NCBI GenBank assembly: GCA_026397955.1 | Contig: JAPLTV010000036.1 | Span: 1 to 51,313, forward strand | Direction: 5' to 3' | DNA length: 51,313 nucleotides | Source of the DNA: Verrucomicrobiota bacterium | Lineage (GTDB): Bacteria; Verrucomicrobiota; Verrucomicrobiia; Opitutales; UBA953 | Shown: positions 32,932 to 40,917 of the stretch, piece after piece | Numbering within the stretch: position 1 is the stretch's first letter | Layout: each line of letters starts with the position of its first letter | The notes under the pieces: generated by a model | What the model saw: the letters and a program-made list of their open reading frames with translations, nothing else | Told to the model about the DNA's origin: nothing | Databases searched by the model: none | Translations under genes and position numbers: made by a program

Positions 32932-35658
32932 TCATTCCTGAATTCCGTCGGGAATCTTTCCTAACTTGCTGTCCTTCTGATACTTAATGATATCTTTCAG
33001 GGTCGGAATCGCACTGGTATCCGGCTTCGAAATAGGCCCTTTTAGCTTTATTTTCGTTAAGCTGATGAGGGCGCGATTGAGGTTGAGAAGGTCCAGCGGG
33101 TTGAACCCGCCTTTGCGGGGCAGGGAGAAGTCCCCTTCGAAGTTCAGGGTCGAGGCCTGGAGGTCGATTTCACCTACCAGGTCTAGGCGGGCTTGGGGGC
33201 CGGTGATGGCCAGGTCAGGGAAGTAAGCCCTCCCGCCCACGCAGCCGAAGGTGCCCTTAGCATAGCTGAGTTCGTAGGTTGTAGCGCCCACGCCGACCGC
33301 TTCCAGCACCTTGGAGATATCCCCGAGCAGACGCACCGTCTTGAGGTCTGGGTTCGTGAGCGAGTAGTGGCCAAGCCCCTTGAGCAGGCGGGGCTTTTCA
33401 AGGTCGAGATGCCCCGTGAAGTCGAGGTCCAGTTTGCCGGCCGAGGTCACCTTGGCGGCGGAAGGCGCCGGCGAGGCATCCTTCGGCTTGGGTGCGCCTA
33501 GGTCGTTCAGCAGCTGGCCGATCTGAGCGGGGTCGCAGCCTTTGAGTCCGAGCGAGAGCTTGGTCTCGTGCAGCGGGTCGCCGTCCAGCGCGAGCTGGGC
33601 TTCGCCGTCGGCGAGCCCGAGCTTCGCACGCACGCGCATGCCGCCATCAACGTTCTCAGTGTTCGCCTGCAGGGATTTTCCGGAGACACCCCAGGCGGAG
33701 AAAGCGCCGGCGCATTCAATCGAGGTCTTGATGTCCGGACCTTTCGCGCCCGGCGTGAGCAACAAGGTCAACCGGTGGTCGATGGGAAGCGAGAGCCCGC
33801 GGAGGGCTTCGCCGAAATCCTTGCCGGCGCAACGTGCGGCGATCCAGGGCTGCAGATTGCCTTCGGCGCGCACGATGGGGCCGGCTAGCGCGAGCGGCTT
33901 AGACCAATCCCATGTCGCTGACCCGTCGAGGCTGCCGTCGGCTTCGGAGTCGCCGCCACCCAGTCGATGCAGGCCGATATAAGTCTGCTTCGGGTCGGCA
34001 TCGACCGAGATCTCGACGTGGCGGAAAGGTGCCCCCATGAAGTCGAAGCGATTAAGAAGGACGCGCCCTTTGGTCACGCTGGTCAGCGCGCCCCAATGGC
34101 TTTCGACGTCGATGATCGCATAGGGGTTCTCGCGGATGAGCAACATCCGCCAGAGGGACACCCACCATTCGCCGAGCACGCGGTCGAGGCTCGCGGGTGC
34201 GAGTTCCCCGTTCAGGTGCAGCGTGAACGCGCCGCCGGCCTTGACTTCACAGTCGGCCGACCCGGTGATCGAGGCGAGGCGCAGGTCGCGGAGCCGTAGC
34301 GGGGCTTCGGCGCGGGAAGGATTGAAGTCGAAGCGCGTACGCAGGGGTAGGGCCTTGTCCGGCGAGATCGCCTCCGCCGAAAGACCGAGGCCACGGAAGC
34401 CCGAGAGCGCGATTTCGCCGGAGGCTTGGCGGAGCTCGCCCTTCGCCGAAAGGTTTGTCGCGACGTCGCGTAGCAGGACTTCGCCCCGCAGGTCGACGCC
34501 AGCGGCGTGAAGGAGTCGGCCGACCTCAGGCTGCGCGCTGATTTCTTCGCCGGCAAGGTGGGCGTGGCCGATCGTGACCGTCACGGCGCCGTCCTGGGCG
34601 AGGGTGGCTGAACCGCCGGCCGTCGAACCATCGGAAAGGATATCGAAGGCGATTCGGTGGCCGCCACCTGGGACGGGTCGTGCGTCCAGCTTCACGCGAC
34701 GGAGCTCGAGGCCGGCGACTTTAGCCTGGGCAAGCGTCAGTTCGGCGACCATATCCTCGCGTCGGCCTTTACCACGCGCATGCACGTCGAGCCGCTCTGC
34801 GGATACGCTCTGCCAAGCGATCTCCTGCGCGCCGCCGTCGAGACGCCAGTCGTTGATCCGCCCATCGGCTGCGACCTTGATCGTGCCGCGGAGATTGAGC
34901 CCGCGGACTTGGATGAGTCCGAGGCCGCCGCCGGCCCAGTCGTTACCGAGCACGGCCAGCACGGAGAGTTCCGCGCTGCCGTCGCTGCTGCCTTGGCAGC
35001 GGAGCGAGACGGAGGCCCCGCCGGATTGTTCCGCTACGTCGATCGCTGTCTCGATGGCGGTGAACGCGTCAGCCAGTCGGCGGGCGAGGGGAGCCTGCGC
35101 TTTGATATCTTTCTCGCCACGAAGGAGTCCGGTCGGCACTTCGCCGGAAAGATGGCAGGTAATCTTGCCGCCACGCGCTTGGATCGACCGGAGGTTGAGC
35201 CAGCGGCCTTCCTTGGTGACGTCGAGGGTTAGAGTATCGATCAGCGGCCGGCGGACGCCGCCGCGGGCGACAGACGCCGGGCACCAGAGACGCGCGCCTG
35301 AGAGGCGTACCTGCGTCGGCTCGATCTGGCCGGCCATGAGGAGCGCGGGATTGAGCGCGATCTCCACGCGCACCGCGGTGAAGACGTCGCCCGTCATGCC
35401 GTCGACGCCGAGTGTCAGGTCGTCGGCTGCTAGCGTCAGGTCGGGCAACATCCAGTAATTCCGTGCCTGCAGTCGCAGCCCCTGTTCAGCGAGTTGCGCC
35501 GAGATACGTTCCGTCAGGAAGTCCGGCAGCTTTGTCGGATGGTCGAGGTTGGCGACCCAGCAGAGTGTCAGCTGGACCGGAAGCAACAGGAGCAGGCAGG
35601 TGTTCGTCAGTCCGCGCAGGAACTTGCGGAAAGGGGAACTTGCCGGCTTCGGTTTCAT
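32932..35658 (-). CDS. large AsmA-like envelope protein
   Basis: This 908-residue protein has one N-terminal membrane anchor (about residues 15-34, NTCLLLLLPVQLTLCWVAN). The rest is a long periplasmic body rich in beta repeats (patterns such as LRDLRLASITGSADCEVKAG and LRGTIKVAADGRINDWRLDG). The C-terminal 200 residues have an AsmA/TamB-like section with LDLDFTGHLDLEKPRLL, FPDLAITGPQARLDLVGEID and a Pro-rich end. Such proteins form hydrophobic grooves thought to carry phospholipids between the membranes. The start overlaps the stop of the DUF4340 gene by 4 bases (ATGA), tying it to the Gld-type transporter operon. The family name is moderately sure; no specific symbol is justified. Confidence 0.75.
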   Translation of the reverse strand: MKPKPASSPFRKFLRGLTNTCLLLLLPVQLTLCWVANLDHPTKLPDFLTERISAQLAEQGLRLQARNYWMLPDLTLAADDLTLGVDGMTGDVFTAVRVEIALNPALLMAGQIEPTQVRLSGARLWCPASVARGGVRRPLIDTLTLDVTKEGRWLNLRSIQARGGKITCHLSGEVPTGLLRGEKDIKAQAPLARRLADAFTAIETAIDVAEQSGGASVSLRCQGSSDGSAELSVLAVLGNDWAGGGLGLIQVRGLNLRGTIKVAADGRINDWRLDGGAQEIAWQSVSAERLDVHARGKGRREDMVAELTLAQAKVAGLELRRVKLDARPVPGGGHRIAFDILSDGSTAGGSATLAQDGAVTVTIGHAHLAGEEISAQPEVGRLLHAAGVDLRGEVLLRDVATNLSAKGELRQASGEIALSGFRGLGLSAEAISPDKALPLRTRFDFNPSRAEAPLRLRDLRLASITGSADCEVKAGGAFTLHLNGELAPASLDRVLGEWWVSLWRMLLIRENPYAIIDVESHWGALTSVTKGRVLLNRFDFMGAPFRHVEISVDADPKQTYIGLHRLGGGDSEADGSLDGSATWDWSKPLALAGPIVRAEGNLQPWIAARCAGKDFGEALRGLSLPIDHRLTLLLTPGAKGPDIKTSIECAGAFSAWGVSGKSLQANTENVDGGMRVRAKLGLADGEAQLALDGDPLHETKLSLGLKGCDPAQIGQLLNDLGAPKPKDASPAPSAAKVTSAGKLDLDFTGHLDLEKPRLLKGLGHYSLTNPDLKTVRLLGDISKVLEAVGVGATTYELSYAKGTFGCVGGRAYFPDLAITGPQARLDLVGEIDLQASTLNFEGDFSLPRKGGFNPLDLLNLNRALISLTKIKLKGPISKPDTSAIPTLKDIIKYQKDSKLGKIPDGIQE

Positions 35659-37490
35659 CTGCCGGGGTCGGCCAGGAGCGGGATCAGGATCTCGGCGAGG
35701 GCGGCTTCGAGGATGAAGTCGTCATCATCGGCTTCGTCGCGCATCAGGAGCGAGCGCGTGCTGAACGGGGCCGAGCAGAGGTAGGTCCGGAAGGTCTCGC
35801 TGGCGGCGCCGCCGCCGGTGGCCGCTTGGTCGGTCACGCGGATCTCGAATTTCCAGCCGCCCGAACCGACGTCACGACCCGGGAATTCTGCCGCGCGCAC
35901 TTCGGCGAGGCCGACCGCCAGGCGGCGAGAACTGGCGGGGTCGAGTCGGCCGGAGCCGGCCCAGTTGCCATCGGGTCCGAGGCGCGCTTCGCCGAGGACC
36001 TTGCCGTCGCCGCGGGCGGTGAGGCGCAGGCCGCTGACGCGGGCTCCCTGGGGGAGTTCCGCCAGGGAGCGCTTCCGCCAGGCTTGCGGTTCGACGTTCT
36101 GGTGGCCGCCGTTGAGCAAGGAGACGTCGCAGATTGCCGCGAGCGGTGAACCCTTGGCATGCACGACGCGTGTGCCGGCGCCTCTATCCGGATCGTCCGT
36201 GAAGGTGAGCAGGATGCGGTCGGTACCGAACTCGAGTTCCAACGTCTGGATCGACGCGGTGCCGGGATTTGTGAGTGCCATCACGGCGGGCACGCTCATA
36301 CCGCCGACGGATTTGCGGCGGGTCGCGCGGAGTTGGGCGACCGCGTCAAGGAACCTTCCGACGATTTTGGCGTCGGCCTCGCGTCGCTTGGTGGCCGTGG
36401 ATCCGGGCGCGACCGGGATTTCCCAGCGGGCCTCCGCGGCGGCGCCTTCCAATCGATGTAACGTGATGGTCCGGCCGCCGGCGGCGATGGTGAAGCCGGT
36501 GACGAGCGCCGGATCGAAGTCGGCGGGCCGGGAAGCGGCGAGCGTCTCGCGGGCGGCGAACCAGTCGGCGAGCAGGCGGGCTTCGACGAGGAAGACCGAA
36601 TTATTTTCCTCGAGCCGCGCGCAGAGCATCGTGGGCTGGCCCGGCGCCGCCTTGCCGACGAGCAGTACCTGGCGACGACCATTACCTTCAAGCGACAGGC
36701 GGAGCACGGGTGCGGTTAGTCCGGTGACGTCGTCGGCAAGGGCGACGAACTTGCTTGCGCGCAGGTTCGTGAGGTCGGCGACGGCGCGGGCGGTGGCGTC
36801 CGCATCGGCGAGCGCGTCATAAGGTGTCTCAAAGCGCCATTCGGGAAGTTGGACGCGCCGACCGATGCGCGGGCGGGCTTCGGAGGTGAGGGCGGTCACG
36901 ACTTCGCCGTCCTTGCTGCGATGGCGGACGGAGACCGCGCGGGCTTCGAAGTCGGCGATCTCGAAGATCTTGTCGACGCGGTAGCTCTCTGGCTTGGTGG
37001 CCAGGGCCGCGGCCATCGCCTCGGGCAGCGGAATGATGCGCTTACCGTCGTCGGTGAGCAGGAAGTGATGGCGGGTCGAGGGTTGCACGCCGATCTTTGC
37101 TTCGATGGTGGCGCCGGTTTCAGCGGTCACCTTGAGGGTCCAGCGCGGCGCTTCGAGGCCGTAGTCCTTCAGGCCGGAGCCGTTGGCTTTGGCTTCGGCC
37201 GCATCGAACCCGGTTTCGGCGCTGACGAAACGGAGTTCGTCGAGCAAGCGCTGCACGGTCCAGATGTTGGCCGGCCAGTCGAACGGCTCGGTCAGACGCC
37301 AGCCGGTATTGCGCTTTTCGAGCACGATGCGCTCAGGTCCTTCGCTCAGGATCAGCTTCGTAGGTGTCGAGGGGAAGAGCTGCGTCTGGCCGATGGCGGT
37401 CGGCTGATGGCCGGACGTGGCTCTCCAGACGAGCCCGAAGGCAATCAGGTTGGCGACCAGCAAGATGACGGTGGTGCGGGAGATCCGCAT
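35655..37490 (-). CDS. DUF4340 domain protein
   Basis: From 37490 this is a 611-residue protein. The N-terminal hydrophobic segment (residues 5-22, RTTVILLVANLIAFGLVW) is followed by DUF4340-like repeats: KLILSEGPERIVLEKRNTGW, LKDYGLEAPRWTLKV and EWRFETPYDALADADAT. The open frame extends upstream to 37706, but that part overlaps the GldG-like gene in another frame. MRISRTTVILL lies 7 bases after the GldG stop and is clearly the real start. DUF4340 proteins typically sit next to GldG-like proteins in an ABC transporter cluster in many phyla, as here. Their function is not known. It overlaps the AsmA gene by 4 bases. Confidence 0.85.
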   Translation of the reverse strand: MRISRTTVILLVANLIAFGLVWRATSGHQPTAIGQTQLFPSTPTKLILSEGPERIVLEKRNTGWRLTEPFDWPANIWTVQRLLDELRFVSAETGFDAAEAKANGSGLKDYGLEAPRWTLKVTAETGATIEAKIGVQPSTRHHFLLTDDGKRIIPLPEAMAAALATKPESYRVDKIFEIADFEARAVSVRHRSKDGEVVTALTSEARPRIGRRVQLPEWRFETPYDALADADATARAVADLTNLRASKFVALADDVTGLTAPVLRLSLEGNGRRQVLLVGKAAPGQPTMLCARLEENNSVFLVEARLLADWFAARETLAASRPADFDPALVTGFTIAAGGRTITLHRLEGAAAEARWEIPVAPGSTATKRREADAKIVGRFLDAVAQLRATRRKSVGGMSVPAVMALTNPGTASIQTLELEFGTDRILLTFTDDPDRGAGTRVVHAKGSPLAAICDVSLLNGGHQNVEPQAWRKRSLAELPQGARVSGLRLTARGDGKVLGEARLGPDGNWAGSGRLDPASSRRLAVGLAEVRAAEFPGRDVGSGGWKFEIRVTDQAATGGGAASETFRTYLCSAPFSTRSLLMRDEADDDDFILEAALAEILIPLLADPGR

Positions 37491-37497
37491 GTGCACG

Positions 37498-39006
37498 TCA
37501 ACTTCTGCGACGCCACACGGAAACCGCAAGCCCGACTGCGAGGATGGCCAGCGGAAGCAGGGAGAAGCGGAGGGCCAGGGCCCAGAAGTCAGACGCCGTG
37601 GCGTTGAGCTGGTATTCGCCTTCAGAGCGGGCCGGCAGGGAGATCGCCCGGTCGCGGTCGGTGAGCCAGGCGGCGCACTGCGTGACGAAGGCCCGGTTGC
37701 CGCCACGGTTCAGGCGTTGATTGGCGGCAATCTGGGAGGTGCCGATGACGACGAGTCGGCCGCCGGCGCCGCCCACGCCCTTGCGGATACCGGTGGCGCG
37801 TTCGGCCGCGGCGGCGAGGCAGACGGGCCCGGCCTGGTCGCGGTCAGGGTCGAATTTCACTGGTCGGCGGACGAGGTCGGTCTCGCCCCAGGCGGCATCG
37901 GAGGAAAAGACGAGCTGCCAGACTCCGAGCGTGCTGTCGGGGGCGCTGCCTTCGTCGAAGCGCGCGGGCCGGATGCGCGAGGCGACGAGCGGGAGGTTCT
38001 GTTCCTTGAGGACCTTGGTGAGCGCGTGGTCCTTTTCCTCGAGGCGGATCAAGGCGATGTCGCCGTCGGTGGTGCGACGGGCCGGGTCAGGCTCCTGGAG
38101 TTCGGCGTCGGGCGAGAAGATCGCCCAGTCTACCAGCGTCGGCTCAAGGCCATGCTCGCGCCCCGGGTCGAGCATCGCGAGGACGCGGCCGTTGCGTTCG
38201 TAAAGGTAGTTCTTCAGGCGGGCGTTCTCGGAGGCCGAGAAGGGCGTGGCCGGTCCGGCAATGAACACCATCGCCGCATCGCGAGGCACTTCGGCGACTG
38301 TGGCGAGGTTCAGCTGGCGGACCTCGAAGTTGCGGTTGCGCAGCTGACGCGACAGCAGGGACATCCCGCGCTCAGGCATCGCGTCTTCGACGCCGAGTTC
38401 GCCGTGGCCCGTGGTCACGTAGCAGATGGCGGGTTTGTCTTCAGTCACCTCGATCAGGGCCGACGTCACGACTTCTTCTCCACGGAAGCCGCCTTCCTTG
38501 GTCACGAGCTCGTTAAGGGTGACGTACTTGGCGCGCGAGCCGCAGCTTAGGATGAGCGCGATGGAAGCATCAGGGGCGCCATGACGTGCGGCCAGTTCGG
38601 AGAGTAGGGGGGCATTACGTCCGCCGCCGGCGAGCTCGATGGCAAACCACGCGGGTCCACTGCGCCCGGATTCCACGACATAAGAATCAAGCAGCTTGAG
38701 TAGGCGGGAGCGGATGGCCTGCGCCCGTTCGCTGGTGTCGTTGGTGACCAGCACGGCCTTCACCCAGCCTTGGTTGCGGCCCACGCCGACCGGGCTGCGA
38801 CGGCCCGCGGCCCGCACGGTCTCGGTGGATTCAGTCGCGAGCGAATGCCGGCGGTCCGCCGTGATGTCGTGGCGCAGGCGGAACTCAGGCAGCGAGGCGA
38901 GGAAGTTGACGACGACCGCGAGCGCAATCGCGAGGAGGGCTTGGGCCAGGCGGTTGAGCCGGCGGATAGGCCGGACGGAACCGAAGTCATCGCGGATGGG
39001 AGCCAT
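37498..39006 (-). CDS. GldG family protein of ABC transporter complex
   Basis: This 502-residue protein has an N-terminal helix (about 22-41, AQALLAIALAVVVNFLASLP) and a C-terminal helix (about 478-497, FSLLPLAILAVGLAVSVWRR). A large periplasmic domain lies between them. Its segments FRLRHDITADRRHSLATEST and YVTTGHGELGVEDAMPERGM are characteristic of the GldG/IFT52-like family, as is VFIAGPATPFSASENARLKN. In Flavobacteria GldA-GldF-GldG is an ABC transporter needed for gliding, but the same trio is common in non-gliding bacteria. It starts 1 base after the GldF-like permease and is followed 7 bases later by DUF4340. Confidence 0.88.
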   Translation of the reverse strand: MAPIRDDFGSVRPIRRLNRLAQALLAIALAVVVNFLASLPEFRLRHDITADRRHSLATESTETVRAAGRRSPVGVGRNQGWVKAVLVTNDTSERAQAIRSRLLKLLDSYVVESGRSGPAWFAIELAGGGRNAPLLSELAARHGAPDASIALILSCGSRAKYVTLNELVTKEGGFRGEEVVTSALIEVTEDKPAICYVTTGHGELGVEDAMPERGMSLLSRQLRNRNFEVRQLNLATVAEVPRDAAMVFIAGPATPFSASENARLKNYLYERNGRVLAMLDPGREHGLEPTLVDWAIFSPDAELQEPDPARRTTDGDIALIRLEEKDHALTKVLKEQNLPLVASRIRPARFDEGSAPDSTLGVWQLVFSSDAAWGETDLVRRPVKFDPDRDQAGPVCLAAAAERATGIRKGVGGAGGRLVVIGTSQIAANQRLNRGGNRAFVTQCAAWLTDRDRAISLPARSEGEYQLNATASDFWALALRFSLLPLAILAVGLAVSVWRRRS

Positions 39007-39007
39007 G

Positions 39008-39769
39008 TTACTCTTGTCCCTCCACGGATAATACCGCCAGGCCGAGGCAGAGCAGGGTGCCCGTGCCGTAAAGGATGATCGGCCGGGAATCCAAGATGCC
39101 AGCAGCGAAATCCTGCAGGTGGCCGAAGGTGCGCAGGTGCGCGGCGGGTTCCCGCAGCCAGCCGAGCCATTCCCAACTTTCGATGGGCAGGGATTCCATC
39201 GCTCCGCCCGCGGCGGTCATGGCCAGCAGGCTGATGAAGGCGAGTAGCGCCGCGAGCGCCGATGAGCGCGTGACGCAACTGCAGAGGATGCCGATGGCGA
39301 CGTGCAGTAGGCCGCTGATGGCAATGAAGCAGAGCCCGCCCCAGAGGATCGAGGGGTCGCCGAGGCGTGTGTCGCCGGGCGTGCCGAGGCGCTGGACGGT
39401 GAGGAACGGGAAGAGTGTGAACAGCAGCCAGAAGACGACCCACACGATCCAGGTCGACAGGAACTTCGCCCATACGACCGCGGTGGCGCTCGCCGGCGTG
39501 GTGAGCAGCGCGGCCAAGGTGCCGGAGCGGCGCTCTTCGGCGAAGGTGCGCATGGTGAGCAGCGGCAGCACGCACAGCAGCGGGAGCCAGAAGAACCAGA
39601 GCGTGGACTCGACAGGCGTGCGGTCGCTCGGCGCGCGGCTTCCCTCGACGAGCGCGAAGAAATGGATGCCGCCCATGAGCGCCAGGAACAGTCCGCCCGC
39701 GGCCCAAGTGTTCCAGGAGAGCGCGGCGGAACGCAGTTCGTGTGCGAGCAATGTGCGGAAGTGGCGCAT
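39008..39769 (-). CDS. ABC transporter permease (GldF-like)
   Basis: This 253-residue membrane protein has about six helices. It begins MRHFRTLLAHELRSAALSWN, and TMRTFAEERRSGTLAALLTT is the hallmark of ABC-2 type permeases (the EERRxGTLE motif). It pairs with the ATPase upstream, whose stop overlaps this start by one base, and with the GldG-like protein downstream. The substrate is unknown. It is part of the compact minus-strand series reaching from here to accC and prmB. Confidence 0.88.
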   Translation of the reverse strand: MRHFRTLLAHELRSAALSWNTWAAGGLFLALMGGIHFFALVEGSRAPSDRTPVESTLWFFWLPLLCVLPLLTMRTFAEERRSGTLAALLTTPASATAVVWAKFLSTWIVWVVFWLLFTLFPFLTVQRLGTPGDTRLGDPSILWGGLCFIAISGLLHVAIGILCSCVTRSSALAALLAFISLLAMTAAGGAMESLPIESWEWLGWLREPAAHLRTFGHLQDFAAGILDSRPIILYGTGTLLCLGLAVLSVEGQE

Positions 39770-40755
39770 CAGGGACGGCGGGCTTCTCCCGGGGTGCGCC
39801 GCGTCGCGGCAAGGAAGATGTCTTCGAGCCCGAAGCGGTCTTCGGCGATCTCGCGCAGGCTGATGCCGGCGGCGATCAACGCGCCGGCGAGCGTCTCGCG
39901 GGCGGGCGATCCCGTGGGCAGGCTGATGCGGAAGGAGTTCCAGCCGTCGGCGGAGGGCAGGGCGGCGACGGTGGCCGCCGCTTCAATCGTCCGACAGGCC
40001 GCGAGCAGCGTGCCTTCGTCGGCGCGCGTGACGATGGTGAAGCTGACTTCCGGCAGGAGCTCGCGACGGAGGTCTTCCGTGCGACCTTGGGCGACGAGCC
40101 GTCCGCGGTTGATGATGACGACCTTGTCGCACACCTGCTCGACCTCGTGGAGGATGTGGCTCGAGATGAGCACGGCCATCTTGCCGCGCAGTGAGCGGAT
40201 GAGGTCGCGGATACCGAGGATCTGATGGGGATCCAGTCCGATGGTCGGTTCGTCGAGGATCACGACCTTCGGTTCGGCGAGGAGGGCGTCCGCGATACCG
40301 ACGCGCTGGCGGAAGCCTTTCGAAAGTTGTCCGATGAGCCGGCCGGAGGCGCGGCGGGTGAGGTCGCAGTCATCCATGACCTTGCGGACGCGCTCGCCCA
40401 CGCGCGAGGGGTCGACGTCCTTGAGTCGGGCGCGGAGCGTGAGGTACTCCTCGACGCGCAGGTCTTCGGGCAGGGGATTATTCTCTGGCATGTAGGCCAG
40501 GTGGCGCTTCGCGCCAGCCGGGTCGAGGGCTACCGAGACGCCCCAGATCGAGGCGCGGCCAGACGTGCCCGACATCGTACCCGAAAGGATCCGCATCGTA
40601 GTCGACTTGCCGGCGCCGTTCGGGCCCAAGAAGCCGACGATCTCACCCGGCGCCACGGAGAAGGTCAGGTCTTCCACCGCGGTCAGGGAACCGTAGCGCT
40701 TGGTCAACTTCTCCGCCACGACGGCGGCTTCCGGGAGAGGCGCTGCTTCGTTCAT
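39769..40755 (-). CDS. ABC transporter ATP-binding protein (GldA-like)
   Basis: From 40755 this is a 328-residue ATPase. Walker A is GPNGAGKSTTMRIL, the signature is LSKGFRQRVGIADALL, and Walker B is VVILDEPTIGLDPHQI, followed by ISSHILHEVEQVCD. These match the GldA/NatA-like group with an ABC-2 permease. The C-terminal 90 residues after the ATPase core (PEVSFTIVTRADEGTLLAAC) are an accessory domain found in this group. The frame is open to 40821, but MNEAAPLPEAAVVAEKL is the natural start, as the upstream 22 residues are atypical. It is the first gene of the operon. Confidence 0.9.
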   Translation of the reverse strand: MNEAAPLPEAAVVAEKLTKRYGSLTAVEDLTFSVAPGEIVGFLGPNGAGKSTTMRILSGTMSGTSGRASIWGVSVALDPAGAKRHLAYMPENNPLPEDLRVEEYLTLRARLKDVDPSRVGERVRKVMDDCDLTRRASGRLIGQLSKGFRQRVGIADALLAEPKVVILDEPTIGLDPHQILGIRDLIRSLRGKMAVLISSHILHEVEQVCDKVVIINRGRLVAQGRTEDLRRELLPEVSFTIVTRADEGTLLAACRTIEAAATVAALPSADGWNSFRISLPTGSPARETLAGALIAAGISLREIAEDRFGLEDIFLAATRRTPGEARRP

Positions 40756-40917
40756 GTGTCGGGCTCCGGGAGGATGGGTTACGACTCGTCGGCACCATGC
40801 GAACGGGTCACTGAAAGACACGCTGAACGACCTTTATTGGCAAGGAGAATAGAGGTCCGCGGCCGAGGTCCCGCTTGCGATTTGTCATCCGTCAGGCGGT
40901 AATGATGACACCCCGCC

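Noticed and set aside
37491-37706. Upstream extension of the DUF4340 frame
   Set aside because: It overlaps the GldG-like gene; the hydrophobic anchor starts at 37490.
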